Numbered from the stretch's first letter, positions 17,740 through 26,531 are shown. The stretch: 64,000 nucleotides of DNA from Kineosporia sp. NBRC 101731 (GCF_030269305.1 NZ_BSTC01000011.1:182860-246859), one strand, 5' to 3'. The notes: generated by a model not told the origin, from the letters alone. Made by a program: numbers and translations.

Positions 17740-17754
17740 CTCCTTGGGGGAGTT

Positions 17755-18294
17755 ATGCCCGCGAAGACATACCTGCAGCAGGTCGGCGGCCGGTTGAAGC
17801 AGATTGCCGCGACCGTCGTCAGTACCGGGTCAGCGAATGGCGGTGACATCGTTGGTCTCGGCGACGATGGGAAGCTCCACCAGAGTCTCCTGCCGGATGG
17901 TTTCGCGCCGGCGACGTGGACGGGTATCGCCAGCGAGACGATCGCGGCGGGCCGCCTGGTGAACATCTGGTCCGACACTTCCGGTGGGACGCCCGTCGCG
18001 AAGGCCCGCCTGGCTGACGCCAGTGCGGCTGGGAAGCGGGCCTGGGGTTACACGCAGCAGGGTGCGGCGTCCGGCGGGACGGTGACGGTCTGGTTCGGGG
18101 GCGCGAATTCGTCGGTGTCGGGTCTCACGGCGGGCGCTGACGTGTTCTTGTCGGCGTCTACGCCGGGTGGCGTGACGAGTACTGCGCCGACGGGCGCGAG
18201 CCAGGTTGTGCAGCGCGTCGGTGTGGCCGGGTCGGCGACCGCGTTTATGTTCGCGGCTGGCCTGGAGATCGAGTTGGCGCCGGCGGCGGCGTGA
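17755..18294 (+). CDS. Beta-rich virion protein, decoration- or fibre-like
   Basis: 179 residues; GGGGGAG precedes ATG 17755. N-terminal helix (TYLQQVGGRLKQIAATVV) then a collagen-free, Gly/Ala/Ser-rich beta region. The segments AAGRLVNIWSDTSGGTPVAK and GADVFLSASTPGGVTSTAPT have the look of DUF2190-like or C-terminal fibre domains (a long-lived 'product reset' beta fold). It overlaps the next gene by 4 bases (GTGA). Confidence 0.6.
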   Translation: MPAKTYLQQVGGRLKQIAATVVSTGSANGGDIVGLGDDGKLHQSLLPDGFAPATWTGIASETIAAGRLVNIWSDTSGGTPVAKARLADASAAGKRAWGYTQQGAASGGTVTVWFGGANSSVSGLTAGADVFLSASTPGGVTSTAPTGASQVVQRVGVAGSATAFMFAAGLEIELAPAAA

Positions 18295-18674
18295 GCGACC
18301 GGCGGGTCCGGATGACGGCGGCCGGGAAACTGCGGGCCGTCCCGGACCCGTACGCGTACCAGGAAGGTACGGCCATCCCGGGTAAGGATTGGTGTGGCTC
18401 GGCTCCGACGGACGCCTTGGGGCAGGTGACGTTCACGCTTCCGTCCGGGTATTTCTCGGCGGTGCATCACGTCTCGGCGACGCCTGTACGGAGCGCTTCG
18501 GGCCCGTCCCAGTTCTGTTGGGCGTTCCCGCTGTCCATGTCAGCGACGCAGGTGAAGGTACAGGTGGCCGAGTCCAAGACGACGGGGGTGCTGCTGTTGA
18601 ATACGACGGTTGAGGGTGCTGAGGCATCGCCTGCGGGGGTCACGGTCACGGTGTGGGTGCGGGGTGTCGGGTGA
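18291..18674 (+). CDS. Hypothetical beta-rich virion protein
   Basis: 127 residues, GTG start overlapping the previous stop. Mainly beta (QVTFTLPSGYFSAVHHVSAT; GVTVTVWVRGVG at the end). A similar look is found in C-terminal domains of phage fibres, suggesting that this and the two preceding genes encode parts of one head or neck fibre. No motif recognised. Confidence 0.6.
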   Translation: MSDRRVRMTAAGKLRAVPDPYAYQEGTAIPGKDWCGSAPTDALGQVTFTLPSGYFSAVHHVSATPVRSASGPSQFCWAFPLSMSATQVKVQVAESKTTGVLLLNTTVEGAEASPAGVTVTVWVRGVG

Positions 18675-18820
18675 ACGGTTCATGGGTGGAGGTGTGGCCT
18701 GATTCGGGCGCCGGATTGGGTGGCGTGCAGGTGGAGTCCCGTTACGGGTCGGCCGTGTACGGGCAGTCGGTGTACGGCGGGATGGTTCCTGCCCTGACGT
18801 GGTGTGAGGTGCGGTCGTGA
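18671..18820 (+). CDS. Small Tyr/Gly-rich protein
   Basis: 49 residues, GTG 18671 and TGA 18818-18820, with overlapping stop/start codons on both sides. Contains a short repeat YGSAVYGQSVYGG and three Trp. Fully within the overlapping gene chain, hence likely translated. Function unknown. Confidence 0.6.
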   Translation: MNGSWVEVWPDSGAGLGGVQVESRYGSAVYGQSVYGGMVPALTWCEVRS

Positions 18821-19524
18821 TCGTCGACGTGGGAGATGCCCCGGTCCTGGTGTGGCATCTGCGGGACCCGGAGACCGGTGCCCCGATCGTCCCGAGCACA
18901 GTTCTGGCGATGCTGACGGGTCCCGGCGTTTCGGTGTCTCTGTCGGTGGTGAACACGGCGCCGGGCGACTATCAGGTGGCGGCCCCGATCACGGTTGCGG
19001 GGGACTGGCGACTGCGGTGGACGTCGGCCGGCCCGGCGCAGCAGGAAGAGGTGGCCCTGTATGCGGTCCCCGCGGGCATGTCGGCGGCGTGGTCCCCGGA
19101 TGTTCGGGCTGTCGCGGTGCACATCCCTTCGCGGACCCGGGACGTGGAAACGAACGCGCCGCTGGGCACCTTCAACGATGACACGAACCCGACGGGCGAA
19201 CAGGTGGACCGGCTGACTGCGAACGCGGTCGCGGTGGTCTCGGGTTTCGTTGGGACGCCGATCGTCCCGGCGGCGTACGGGCTGTGTCAGGCGGCTGCCG
19301 CTCTGTGGGCGGCGTACTGGGTGGAGCTCGGGTACCCGGAACGGGACGCTGATGTGAGTGTGTACGGGCGGTTGCGTGATGATGCGGTGTTGTTGATGGA
19401 GCAGGCTCGGGCGGTGAATGTGGGTTCTGGGGGCGGGCAGGTCGATCCGCCCGATGAGGATGGTCAGCCGAACGTTCTGTCGGTGTTCAGTTTTCCTCCT
19501 CCGGGCAGGGTTCTGATCCTGTAG
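18817..19524 (+). CDS. Head-tail connector with N-terminal Ig-like domain
   Basis: 235 residues, GTG overlapping the previous stop. Residues 1-85 look like a small beta-sandwich (VLVWHLRDPETGAP; YQVAAPITVAGDWRLRWTSA), as found on phage head surfaces. Residues 95-215 are helical with a connector-like layout (VHIPSRTRDVETN; TANAVAVVSGFVGTP; ALWAAYWVELGYPERDADVS; YGRLRDDAVLLMEQA), similar to HK97 gp6-type adaptors. It probably joins portal and tail. A terminator follows. Confidence 0.65.
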   Translation: MIVDVGDAPVLVWHLRDPETGAPIVPSTVLAMLTGPGVSVSLSVVNTAPGDYQVAAPITVAGDWRLRWTSAGPAQQEEVALYAVPAGMSAAWSPDVRAVAVHIPSRTRDVETNAPLGTFNDDTNPTGEQVDRLTANAVAVVSGFVGTPIVPAAYGLCQAAAALWAAYWVELGYPERDADVSVYGRLRDDAVLLMEQARAVNVGSGGGQVDPPDEDGQPNVLSVFSFPPPGRVLIL

Positions 19525-19560
19525 AGTTCGAGTCCGGCATGGATGCTGGGTGGTGCATTG

Positions 19561-19595
19561 AACGCCCCGACCTTTCCCCTGTGGGTCGGGGCGTT
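19561..19595 (+). terminator. Hairpin terminator after the connector gene
   Basis: AACGCCCCGACC (19561-19572) and GGTCGGGGCGTT (19584-19595), perfect 12-bp stem, 11-nt loop, weak T tail. Confidence 0.75.
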
Positions 19596-19610
19596 CGCAC
19601 GTTTGCGGGC

Positions 19611-19635
19611 TACCCTGGGACTGGGGTTGGGGCCG
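19611..19635 (+). promoter_or_regulatory. Phage late promoter, copy 3 (TACCCT, 6 nt, GGGGTTGGGGCCG)
   Basis: TACCCT (19611-19616), 6 nt, GGGGTTGGGGCCG (19623-19635). GAGAGG lies upstream of ATG 19654. It follows the terminator at 19561 directly. Confidence 0.72.
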
Positions 19636-19653
19636 CACTTTCGAGAGGCCACC

Positions 19654-20007
19654 ATGGCAGCGAACAATGACGACCGTCCGGCAACCCTGGCCGAGGGATA
19701 CCCCGTCGCGGTCGAGGTCCCAAACCTGCCCGACGGCACGACCGTTGCAGGCGCACCGACCGTCGATGACTATGCGCGGGAGTGGGGCACGTACCGGGCC
19801 CGGGTGCCGCTGACCGTCGATGGGGCGCGTGCAGTCGCGCAGAATGGTCCTGTCCCGACGTCACATCCGATGGTCCCGCAGTGGCTCGAAGACGGGCTCC
19901 TGGAGCGCGTGGACGGGCAGGCTCCCGCTCAGGTCCCGGCTAACGCTCCGGCTCCGGCAGAGAAGCCGCTGCCGACACGGCCTGCGGGGCGGGAACGCGA
20001 CGCCTGA
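19654..20007 (+). CDS. Hypothetical neck protein
   Basis: 117 residues from ATG 19654. Pro/Ala/Val-rich, with a folded first two thirds (YPVAVEVPNLPDGTTVAGAP; WGTYRARVPLTVDGARAVAQ) and a disordered Pro-rich tail. First gene after the third late promoter and before the head-completion genes, so a minor virion or assembly part is likely. Overlaps the next gene by one base. Confidence 0.6.
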   Translation: MAANNDDRPATLAEGYPVAVEVPNLPDGTTVAGAPTVDDYAREWGTYRARVPLTVDGARAVAQNGPVPTSHPMVPQWLEDGLLERVDGQAPAQVPANAPAPAEKPLPTRPAGRERDA

Positions 20008-20249
20008 TGTGGTGGCTGGCCTACTACGCGGCCGGCGGTCTCCTGTACGGATGCCGAGGATGGCGGCTGGTTCGCCGCGAGCATGACGGCCAGTTCGCGC
20101 GGAACGTTGACGAGCGAATGTCCGGGATCATCTACGTGGCGCTCATGTTCGTTGCGTGGCCGCTCTTCTTCGCCGTGGACGTAGCGTTCCTGGTCTTTGC
20201 CGGGGCGCTGCAGGTATCCCGTGCGGTTCGGAAGGTCGCGCGTGGCTGA
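20007..20249 (+). CDS. Membrane protein of unknown function
   Basis: 80 residues. A hydrophobic segment lies near the N-terminus (WWLAYYAAGGLLYG) and a longer one at 40-68 (GIIYVALMFVAWPLFFAVDV). Both termini are basic. A membrane protein within the neck operon is odd; it may have a superinfection or accessory function. Confidence 0.6.
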   Translation: MWWLAYYAAGGLLYGCRGWRLVRREHDGQFARNVDERMSGIIYVALMFVAWPLFFAVDVAFLVFAGALQVSRAVRKVARG

Positions 20250-20637
20250 CGTCCTCGTCATCATCGACGAGGAGGGCCTGGCTGGGTTGTTCTCCCCGGC
20301 CGGGCCCATTGCTGCGTTCGTCGCGGAAACCACCCAGCGCGTTCACGCTCGCGCGCAGGAGCGCGCACCGGTTGGTGCGCCGTCGAAGACGCCGGAAGGT
20401 CACCCTTCGGGTTGGCTGAGGTCTCAGATCTCGTGGGTGCTTGTCGGGGACTTGGAGGGCATGGTGTCGACCAGCGCCGTGAACTCGGTCGCGGCACCAC
20501 GTCCCGGCGACCCATATGCGCGGTGGATCGAACGGCCTAACGAGCGGCCCTTCGCGCCGCCACCCTTCGCACGAGGTGACCGGCCCTACCTGGTGCCGGC
20601 GCTGGACGACATCATTCGGGACTTGGGTGGGCGATGA
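20242..20637 (+). CDS. Head-tail completion protein (HK97 gp10-like)
   Basis: 131 residues, GTG 20242 overlapping the previous gene by 8 bases. The pattern TQRVHARAQERAPVGAPSKT ... GWLRSQISW ... PRPGDPYARWIERP ... YLVPALDDIIRDLGGR is that of gp10-like minor tail/neck proteins (APVxTGxLRxSI, YAxxvExG, PFLxPAl). It joins head and tail. Four-base overlap with the next gene. Confidence 0.75.
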   Translation: MADVLVIIDEEGLAGLFSPAGPIAAFVAETTQRVHARAQERAPVGAPSKTPEGHPSGWLRSQISWVLVGDLEGMVSTSAVNSVAAPRPGDPYARWIERPNERPFAPPPFARGDRPYLVPALDDIIRDLGGR

Positions 20638-21077
20638 CCACGGGCAAGACGTTCGACGCTGAGGGAGTCGTGAAGGCTTGGGCGCAGTCACTTGGGATAA
20701 CGGGTAAGGGTAAGCCGGTCGCTGCGGGGATTCACCTGGGGAGGCCTCGGTCGCCGCAGGCTGGCGCGATCGCTGGCCTGTCCGTGGGTTCGTCCACGGT
20801 GGACTCCGAAGGCCTGGGTCACAGGGCGGGGATCACGTTCGAGGTGAAGGCTGTCGGTGGCCAAGCGGGCGCCCGGAAACAAGCTCTCGAAGGGGCGACC
20901 GCGATCGCCGTGGAGTGCCGGGAGCTGACCGGCGCCCCCGTGCCGGTGGAGTACGACGGGATGACCGTGTGGATTCGGTACTGCGAGAACGTTCAAGGTC
21001 CGCTGTTCGCGGGCGATGTGGGTGGGGAGATCACGTACCGGGTCAGCACCGTCTTTGTGCTGAGCGATGTCCCGTGA
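20634..21077 (+). CDS. Tail terminator protein
   Basis: 147 residues, ATGA overlap with the gp10-like gene. Its position immediately after gp10 and before the tail tube gene is that of tail completion/terminator proteins, and the alternating strand-helix pattern (HRAGITFEVKAVGGQAGARK; GDVGGEITYRVSTVFVLSDV at the end) fits. It would cap the tail tube. Assignment rests mostly on gene order. Confidence 0.6.
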   Translation: MTTGKTFDAEGVVKAWAQSLGITGKGKPVAAGIHLGRPRSPQAGAIAGLSVGSSTVDSEGLGHRAGITFEVKAVGGQAGARKQALEGATAIAVECRELTGAPVPVEYDGMTVWIRYCENVQGPLFAGDVGGEITYRVSTVFVLSDVP

Positions 21078-21439
21078 TCTTGGATGACTGGGTCGAGCCG
21101 ACGAAGTACGAGCTGGGGCCCGTGACCGCCTACCGGTCCCACAACGGGTTCGGGTGGAAGATCAACGTCGGCCGCCGCTTCCAGTGGCGCACCCGACGCG
21201 GAGTGACGCCGGCACGGCCTCACATCAGCCGCGGCCACGACGAGCACTGCAACCGAGCCATCGTCCTCTGCTTGTACCCGGCCGGGACGCTGACAGTCTG
21301 GTGGGAGCCGCGGTGGCGTGAGACCCGCTGCGACACCTGCAAGGCCGAATCACGGGCCGAAGGATCGTGCGAGGAATGCGGTTCGTCACCATGTGCCTGC
21401 GATTTATTCATCGACGATGACCCAGGACCGAACCGCTGA
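21074..21439 (+). CDS. Hypothetical protein with C-terminal zinc-ribbon cysteines
   Basis: 121 residues, GTG overlapping the previous stop. C-terminal cysteines CDTCKAESRAEGSCEECGSS followed by PCAC make two CxxC pairs and can bind zinc. The N-terminal part is aromatic-rich (AYRSHNGFGWKINVGRRFQW). A Cys-rich protein between tail terminator and tail tube genes is not standard. Ends this operon. Confidence 0.6.
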   Translation: MILDDWVEPTKYELGPVTAYRSHNGFGWKINVGRRFQWRTRRGVTPARPHISRGHDEHCNRAIVLCLYPAGTLTVWWEPRWRETRCDTCKAESRAEGSCEECGSSPCACDLFIDDDPGPNR

Positions 21440-21465
21440 GGGCCTCTCGTGCAGCGCGTCTGAGC

Positions 21466-21490
21466 TACTCTGTGTGCGGGGTTGAGGCCG
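21466..21490 (+). promoter_or_regulatory. Phage late promoter, copy 4 (TACTCT, 6 nt, GGGGTTGAGGCCG)
   Basis: TACTCT (21466-21471), 6 nt, GGGGTTGAGGCCG (21478-21490), one base different from the other copies. The leader has a GGGAG-TAG-CTCCC hairpin, then GGAGG before ATG 21563. Confidence 0.68.
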
Positions 21491-21562
21491 GCTAGCCGGT
21501 CAGCACCATCACGCAGGGAGTAGCTCCCGGCGGGGGTGGAGCACAACCCTGGAGGCGCTCTC

Positions 21563-22150
21563 ATGCCTGCCGTTGTCGTCCCTCATGCCACAGCCGTCGG
21601 CCCCGGATACCTGTACCGAGCCGTTCTTGGCTCTGCGATCCCGACCATGACCGCTGCCGCGAACGTGTTCACGGACGCGTGGCCTGCCGCGTGGGCGCCC
21701 GCCGGCGTGACCCGCGACGGAAGTCAGTTCTCGTACGAGGTGACTTCCGAGGGCATCACGGTCGCCGAGTACCTGGACGTCCTCGACGAGGTTGAGACCA
21801 GCCGCTCGATCGGTGTGGCGTTCGACCTGGCCCACATCACCGACAAGAGCTACGCCCTCGCCTTCAACGGGATCAGCTCGTCGGCGACTGGTACCGGTGC
21901 GGCGACCGTCACGAAGCTCGGCCCGCCCGTCCTTGGCGCGAGCGTGAAGACGATGCTGGGCTGGGAATCTCAGGACTCCACCCAGCGCGCGATCTTCTAC
22001 CAGTGCTTGCAGAGCGGCAACATTCAGTTCAGCAACCAGAAGGCGCCCAACTTCCAGAGCTTGCCGCTCACGTTCAAGGTGTCGCAGCCGACCTCCGGTG
22101 ACCCGTTCAACATCTGGCTTGCCGGCACCAACAGGTTGGCGGCTGCCTGA
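21563..22150 (+). CDS. Major tail (tube) protein
   Basis: 195 residues from ATG 21563 with GGAGG 9 nt upstream. It follows the terminator/neck genes and directly precedes the tail chaperones, the invariant place of the tube protein. Its beta-rich sequence (FSYEVTSEGITVAEYLDVLD; DPFNIWLAGTNRLAAA at the end) fits. It has its own promoter, as expected for a gene needing high output. Overlaps the next gene by one base. Confidence 0.8.
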   Translation: MPAVVVPHATAVGPGYLYRAVLGSAIPTMTAAANVFTDAWPAAWAPAGVTRDGSQFSYEVTSEGITVAEYLDVLDEVETSRSIGVAFDLAHITDKSYALAFNGISSSATGTGAATVTKLGPPVLGASVKTMLGWESQDSTQRAIFYQCLQSGNIQFSNQKAPNFQSLPLTFKVSQPTSGDPFNIWLAGTNRLAAA

Positions 22151-22737
22151 TGGCAAGCCTGGGTGATTTCTCTCCGGTCGAGTCCCGTGACGTCACGGCC
22201 GAACCGGACTCATTCATGTTCTGCGGTCAGGAGTTCCTGATCCCGCAGACCGCTGGCGCCGGGTCTTTCCTGCGGTACGCGTGGTCGATGAAGGCCGCCA
22301 TGTCGCAGGGCGAACGCGGTGAGGCAGCCGAACGCCGGGCGCTGTCTGCTGAGGGTCGTGCTGCTGCCCGCGCCGAGAAGATCAGCGCCGACATGGGCGC
22401 CATGTCTGCCGTCTGGGACCTCCTCACGTCCATCCTCGGCCAGGACCAGATCGACCGGTTCGCGCGGACCGTCGACAACAACGGCATCGACCTCGACGGG
22501 ATCCTCTCCCTCGTCGGGAAACTCGAGGCCGCGATCGCAGCCCGCCCTACGAAGCGGTCCAGCGACTCATCGGCTGGGCCATCGACGACTGGGCTTCACT
22601 CAACGGACGCTGGCTCTGGGCCCACGGACCTGCCCCTTCCCCAGGATTCGTTCCGGCCCATGACCCCGCGCGAGCAGCAGATCCAGGACCTGCACCAGCA
22701 CCTGGTCACGCCTACGGGTCTGGCCTCGCAGACCTGA
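22150..22737 (+). CDS. Tail assembly chaperone (G-type, short form)
   Basis: 195 residues in the zero frame. The first 135 residues are a folded helical domain (FLRYAWSMKAAMSQGERGEA; SAVWDLLTSILGQDQIDRFA; LDGILSLVGKLEAAIAARPT), as expected for a lambda G-type chaperone before the tape measure gene. After about 135 the zero frame is Ser/Thr/Pro-rich, whereas the -1 frame becomes protein-like, suggesting that ribosomes also shift (next entry). Confidence 0.78.
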   Translation: MASLGDFSPVESRDVTAEPDSFMFCGQEFLIPQTAGAGSFLRYAWSMKAAMSQGERGEAAERRALSAEGRAAARAEKISADMGAMSAVWDLLTSILGQDQIDRFARTVDNNGIDLDGILSLVGKLEAAIAARPTKRSSDSSAGPSTTGLHSTDAGSGPTDLPLPQDSFRPMTPREQQIQDLHQHLVTPTGLASQT

Positions 22738-22898
22738 CCCTGCCCGCATTCCTCGACGTCGTCTACGCCGCCCTGGTCGAAGGGCTCCCGCCGGATGAGC
22801 GGGCCCGGATCGACCAGGAGCTGGTGCTGCCCCTCGGTGTGACCGGGGAGCAGGTACAGCGCGCCCAGCAGGCCTGGATCGCGCAGCAGGGGTGGTGA
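22548..22898 (+). CDS. -1 frame extension of the tail chaperone (GT-type product by frameshift)
   Basis: The -1 frame relative to the chaperone is open through the zero-frame stop and ends at TGA 22896-22898, 6 nt before the tape measure gene. It reads YEAVQRLIGWAIDDWASLNG and later LPAFLDVVYAALVEGLPPDE, with no own start or ribosome site. This is the classic overlapping chaperone layout of long-tailed phages. Candidate slip points are CCT at 22546-22548 (tRNA can re-pair with CCC) or GGGAAA at 22516; neither is a perfect heptamer, so the exact site is open. Confidence 0.7.
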   Translation, partial: YEAVQRLIGWAIDDWASLNGRWLWAHGPAPSPGFVPAHDPARAADPGPAPAPGHAYGSGLADLTLPAFLDVVYAALVEGLPPDERARIDQELVLPLGVTGEQVQRAQQAWIAQQGW

Positions 22899-22904
22899 CC
22901 GCTC

Positions 22905-25900
22905 ATGGCTGACGAGACGCCCCGCGTCGCGACCGCGTACATCCTCATCAAGGCCCGTGACGCCGGCTCACGGGAAGACATCCGCCGGATCGGCCAGCAG
23001 TACGGCGAGGACGCCGGAAAAGCTGCCGGTGTCGCGATGGCCGCGAACACGGCTAAGTCGTTCGACAAAGAGATCGACCGGCACCGTGACGTGTTCCGGC
23101 GCGCTGGCGAACGGATGGGCCGCCAGTTCGGTGAGGCTGCCGGTGGCGAGGCGGCCCGGTCGATGGGGGAGCGCCTGCGCCGGGACGCGACCCGGATCAC
23201 CGTCACGGCGTCCGACATCGGTGACCGGTTCGGTGGCGCGCTGGGGCAGCGCGCATCAGATCGCGCGTCCCTGTCCTTGGGTGCTGGGCTGCGTCGTCAA
23301 CTGTCATCGTCGCCGCAGTTCCGCTCCCTGGGCGCTCGTCTCGGCGATGATATGGGCCGCTCGATTGGTACTTCGGCTGGGCTGTCGATCCTGGACGGGA
23401 TGCGGCGCGAGCTGACGTCGGGCATCACTCGGGTCACAGCGTCGGTGTCGGATCTACCGGGGCTTGCGATTGGCGCCGGCGACGCCGGCGGCAAGGCAGG
23501 GCGGTCGTTCACTGCCGGGTTCGGTGCGCGGGTGAGGGACCTATTCAGCGGGAGCGACGCGGGCGGCGTATTCACGATCACCGGCGTGGGTGCCGGCCGG
23601 AAGTTCTCGACCGGTTTCGGCCGCGGCCTCACGGGCGCCCGGAGCATCGTCAAGACGTTCGGTGATGGCGCCGGGAAGATCCTCGAGTCGTCGATCGCGG
23701 GCGGGATCGGTAAGGGCGTCAAGGGCGGCCTGATCGGCGTCACGGCTATCGGTGGGGGAGCGTCGGCCCTGGCCTTGCTCGGGCCGGCTGCGGTGGGCGC
23801 TACGGCTGCCGTTGTGGACTTGTCCGGCGCGCTGGGGCTCCTTCCGGCTGGGCTCTCGGCGATCGCGGCCGCAGTAGGCACGGCGCGCGTGGGCCTCCTG
23901 GGGGTCGGTGAGGCAATCTCTGCGTCCGCGGAGGACGCGGAGAAGTACAAGGCGGCCCTCGACCAGATCAGTCCGTCCGGGCAGAGGTTCGTGAAGGCCG
24001 TCGTCGCACAGAAGGACGCGGCGAAGCAGTTGCAGGCCACGGTCCAGGACCGCCTGTTCGCTGGGCTGGGCAAGGACGTGCGGGACCTATCGGACCGGTA
24101 CCTGCCGATCCTGCAGCGGAAAATGGTCGGGATCGCGGGCGTCTTCAACGGCGCCGCGAAGGACGTGGCCGGTTTCTTCGATACGCCTCAGACCGCCGGG
24201 CAGCTCGAGCGGATCCTGGCCCGGGACACGCAGGCGATGCGGAACCTGCGGGGAGCCGCAGTTCCCGTGGTCGCGGCGCTGCTCGACATCGCCGACGTGG
24301 GCTCGTCGTTCCTACCAGGACTGGCCGATGAGGCGACTGAAAGCATCACGCGGTTCTCGAAGAAGGTGCAGGACGCTGCCGCCGACGGGCGTCTCGAAGA
24401 GTACTTCCGCGACGGCGTGGAGGCCGCGGGTGATCTCGCGTCGGCGGTGGGCGGAGCGGGCCGGATCATCTCCGGGGTTTTCGCGGCAGGGAACTCGGCG
24501 AGCTCGAGCCCCCTGGAGACCCTTGCCGGTGGGTTGAACGCGGTCGCTGACGTGGTCAACGCTCCCGGGTTTCAGGCTGGCCTGCGGGATATCTTCGACG
24601 CGATCGCCCAGGGCGGGCAGGCGGTCTTCGCTGTCCTGCCTGAGGTCGGCGATGCCCTGGTCGCGCTAGAACCTGCTTTCGCGGCCATCGTCCGCGGTTC
24701 CGGCGAGGGTTTGGCGTCGACGCTGTCGACGGTCGCGTCCCTGGCTGTGGCAGCGGCGCCGACGATCACCGCCCTGGCGGGTGCTTACGAGGCGGCGGCC
24801 CCGTACATCGGTCCGGTCGTGGTGGGCCTAGTCGCGCTCAAGGGTGCTCTGGCCGGGCTGGCGGCCGTGGAAAAAGGGCTGGCATTTATCACTCTCCTGC
24901 CGGGCCGCATCACAGCGGTGGGCGCTTCGGCTACCGCTGCCCGGGCATCGGTAGCGACCCTGAGCGCTTCCCTGGTGACTCTCGGAGCGGGCCTCGCGGT
25001 GGTTGGCGCTGCCGCTGGCGCGGACGCCCTGGGCGACTTCATCGGCAAGGCGTACGTCAGCAAGGTCGGAGCCGACGACCTGACGAAGTCACTGGAATCC
25101 TTGGGCCGTGGAGGCGAGCTCGGCGCGTCGGGGCTGAAGCTCTTCGAGAACAAGGGCCTGTTCGGGCTGATCACGAACGGCGCCGATGACACGTCGCAGG
25201 CTCTGGACCGGTTCGAGACCGCGGCGGCCGGGGCCTTTGGCGACAGCCTGAGCAACAAGCTAGGGCGGATCCAGTCCTTCGGTGACTCCCTGGGCCGCGT
25301 GAAGGAGATCGCCGACCAGCTGGACCCGGCACTAGCTTCCCTGGCTAAGTCCGATCCGTCAGCTGCGGCTGCGGCGTTCGGGAAGTTCATTGACGCTGGT
25401 AAGCGTGGTGGCGCGAGCGTCTCTGAGCTGACCGCCCTGTTCCCGCAGTACGCGTCGGCGGCGAAGGCGGCAGGGGACGCGACAGCTAGTGCCGCTGGCC
25501 AGACCCAGGGCCTTTCGATGTCGCTGGAGACGCTCTCGAAGCGGACAGCGGAGTACGCCAGTGCTGCCTTGGGGGCCCGGGGGTCGGCCCGTGAATACGA
25601 GGCGGCGATCGACGCTGCGGCGGACGCGGTCCGCGCGAACGGTAAGAGCCTGGACATCACGACGAGCAAGGGCCGGACGAACGCTGCGGCTCTCGACCAG
25701 ATCGCAGCGTCCGGGATTGCGTTGGCTCGCTCGACGGCCGGTGAGGGTGTCGGTTCCCAGGAGCGTTTCAGGAGCGCTCTACAGCAGACTCGCAGTGACC
25801 TGATTGCTGCAGCGAGGCGTTTCGGTCTCACCCGGCAGGAAGCTCGCGACTACGCGAACCAGGTGCTGAAGATCCCCTCGCGCGCTGAGACTCTCGTCTC

Positions 25901-26531
25901 GGCTCCCGGTTTGGAGCAGGCGAAGTCGCGGGCCGAGCTGTACGCGGAGGCGATCCGGGCGATCCCGCGGCGCAAGGAAACGACGCTGCTGACGACGATC
26001 ATCGAGAGGAAGCGGTACGAGACGGGTCGGGGTTCACCGCGGAACTCGATGGTCGGCGGCATCATTGACCGCGACTATCCGACGAGGCGGTTCTCCGGTG
26101 GCATGATCGACCCCCGCCTGGGCGCGCCCCGGCAGGACAACGTCCGGTTGCTCGTGTCCGGTGGCGAGTTCGTCATGAACGCGTGGGCCGTGAAACAGCC
26201 CGGCGTGGAGGCGCTGCTGAGGTACATCAATACCGCGAACCGTCTACCTGACTCACTGCGGAAAGCGACGGGGTTCGCTGACGGCGGGAAGGTCGCCGCG
26301 GCCGGTAGCGCGGGCATGTTTGACCTGACGAACTCGAAGGCGCAGCGCATTGAACGAACTATCAGCGTGCAGTCGGCAACGCAGTCCGTTCCGGCTGGGG
26401 GCATGTCCGATGACCAGTTCGAGCGGATGATGCGGCGCCTGGACCGGATCGCGAACCGGCCTGTCGTGGTGAGCGTGGATGGCCAGGCCCTGGCGGGCGC
26501 TGTCGTCCGGAACGGTGGAGGCGCCTGGTGA
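22905..26531 (+). CDS. Tail tape measure protein
   Basis: 1208 residues from ATG 22905. The N-terminus is long and helical with repeated Gly/Arg-rich turns (MADETPRVATAYILIKARDA; FGEAAGGEAARSMGERLRRD). Membrane-like segments occur in the middle (GLIGVTAIGGGASALALLGP; AVGATAAVVDLSGALGLLPA; PYIGPVVVGLVALKGALAGL), as in tape measure proteins. The C-terminus has the typical GGEFVMNA motif and an FADGGK segment. At roughly 1.5 angstrom per residue it implies a tail near 180 nm. Overlaps the next gene by 4 bases. Confidence 0.92.
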   Translation: MADETPRVATAYILIKARDAGSREDIRRIGQQYGEDAGKAAGVAMAANTAKSFDKEIDRHRDVFRRAGERMGRQFGEAAGGEAARSMGERLRRDATRITVTASDIGDRFGGALGQRASDRASLSLGAGLRRQLSSSPQFRSLGARLGDDMGRSIGTSAGLSILDGMRRELTSGITRVTASVSDLPGLAIGAGDAGGKAGRSFTAGFGARVRDLFSGSDAGGVFTITGVGAGRKFSTGFGRGLTGARSIVKTFGDGAGKILESSIAGGIGKGVKGGLIGVTAIGGGASALALLGPAAVGATAAVVDLSGALGLLPAGLSAIAAAVGTARVGLLGVGEAISASAEDAEKYKAALDQISPSGQRFVKAVVAQKDAAKQLQATVQDRLFAGLGKDVRDLSDRYLPILQRKMVGIAGVFNGAAKDVAGFFDTPQTAGQLERILARDTQAMRNLRGAAVPVVAALLDIADVGSSFLPGLADEATESITRFSKKVQDAAADGRLEEYFRDGVEAAGDLASAVGGAGRIISGVFAAGNSASSSPLETLAGGLNAVADVVNAPGFQAGLRDIFDAIAQGGQAVFAVLPEVGDALVALEPAFAAIVRGSGEGLASTLSTVASLAVAAAPTITALAGAYEAAAPYIGPVVVGLVALKGALAGLAAVEKGLAFITLLPGRITAVGASATAARASVATLSASLVTLGAGLAVVGAAAGADALGDFIGKAYVSKVGADDLTKSLESLGRGGELGASGLKLFENKGLFGLITNGADDTSQALDRFETAAAGAFGDSLSNKLGRIQSFGDSLGRVKEIADQLDPALASLAKSDPSAAAAAFGKFIDAGKRGGASVSELTALFPQYASAAKAAGDATASAAGQTQGLSMSLETLSKRTAEYASAALGARGSAREYEAAIDAAADAVRANGKSLDITTSKGRTNAAALDQIAASGIALARSTAGEGVGSQERFRSALQQTRSDLIAAARRFGLTRQEARDYANQVLKIPSRAETLVSAPGLEQAKSRAELYAEAIRAIPRRKETTLLTTIIERKRYETGRGSPRNSMVGGIIDRDYPTRRFSGGMIDPRLGAPRQDNVRLLVSGGEFVMNAWAVKQPGVEALLRYINTANRLPDSLRKATGFADGGKVAAAGSAGMFDLTNSKAQRIERTISVQSATQSVPAGGMSDDQFERMMRRLDRIANRPVVVSVDGQALAGAVVRNGGGAW

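Noticed and set aside
22516..22522. GGGAAAC as the chaperone slippery site
   Set aside because: The heptamer is not in the phase needed (zero frame reads GGG AAA C), so simultaneous -1 slippage at G GGA AAC does not apply; kept only as a weak candidate.
24785..25831. 348-residue - strand frame inside the tape measure gene
   Set aside because: Shadow of a repetitive Ala/Gly-rich coding sequence on the other strand.
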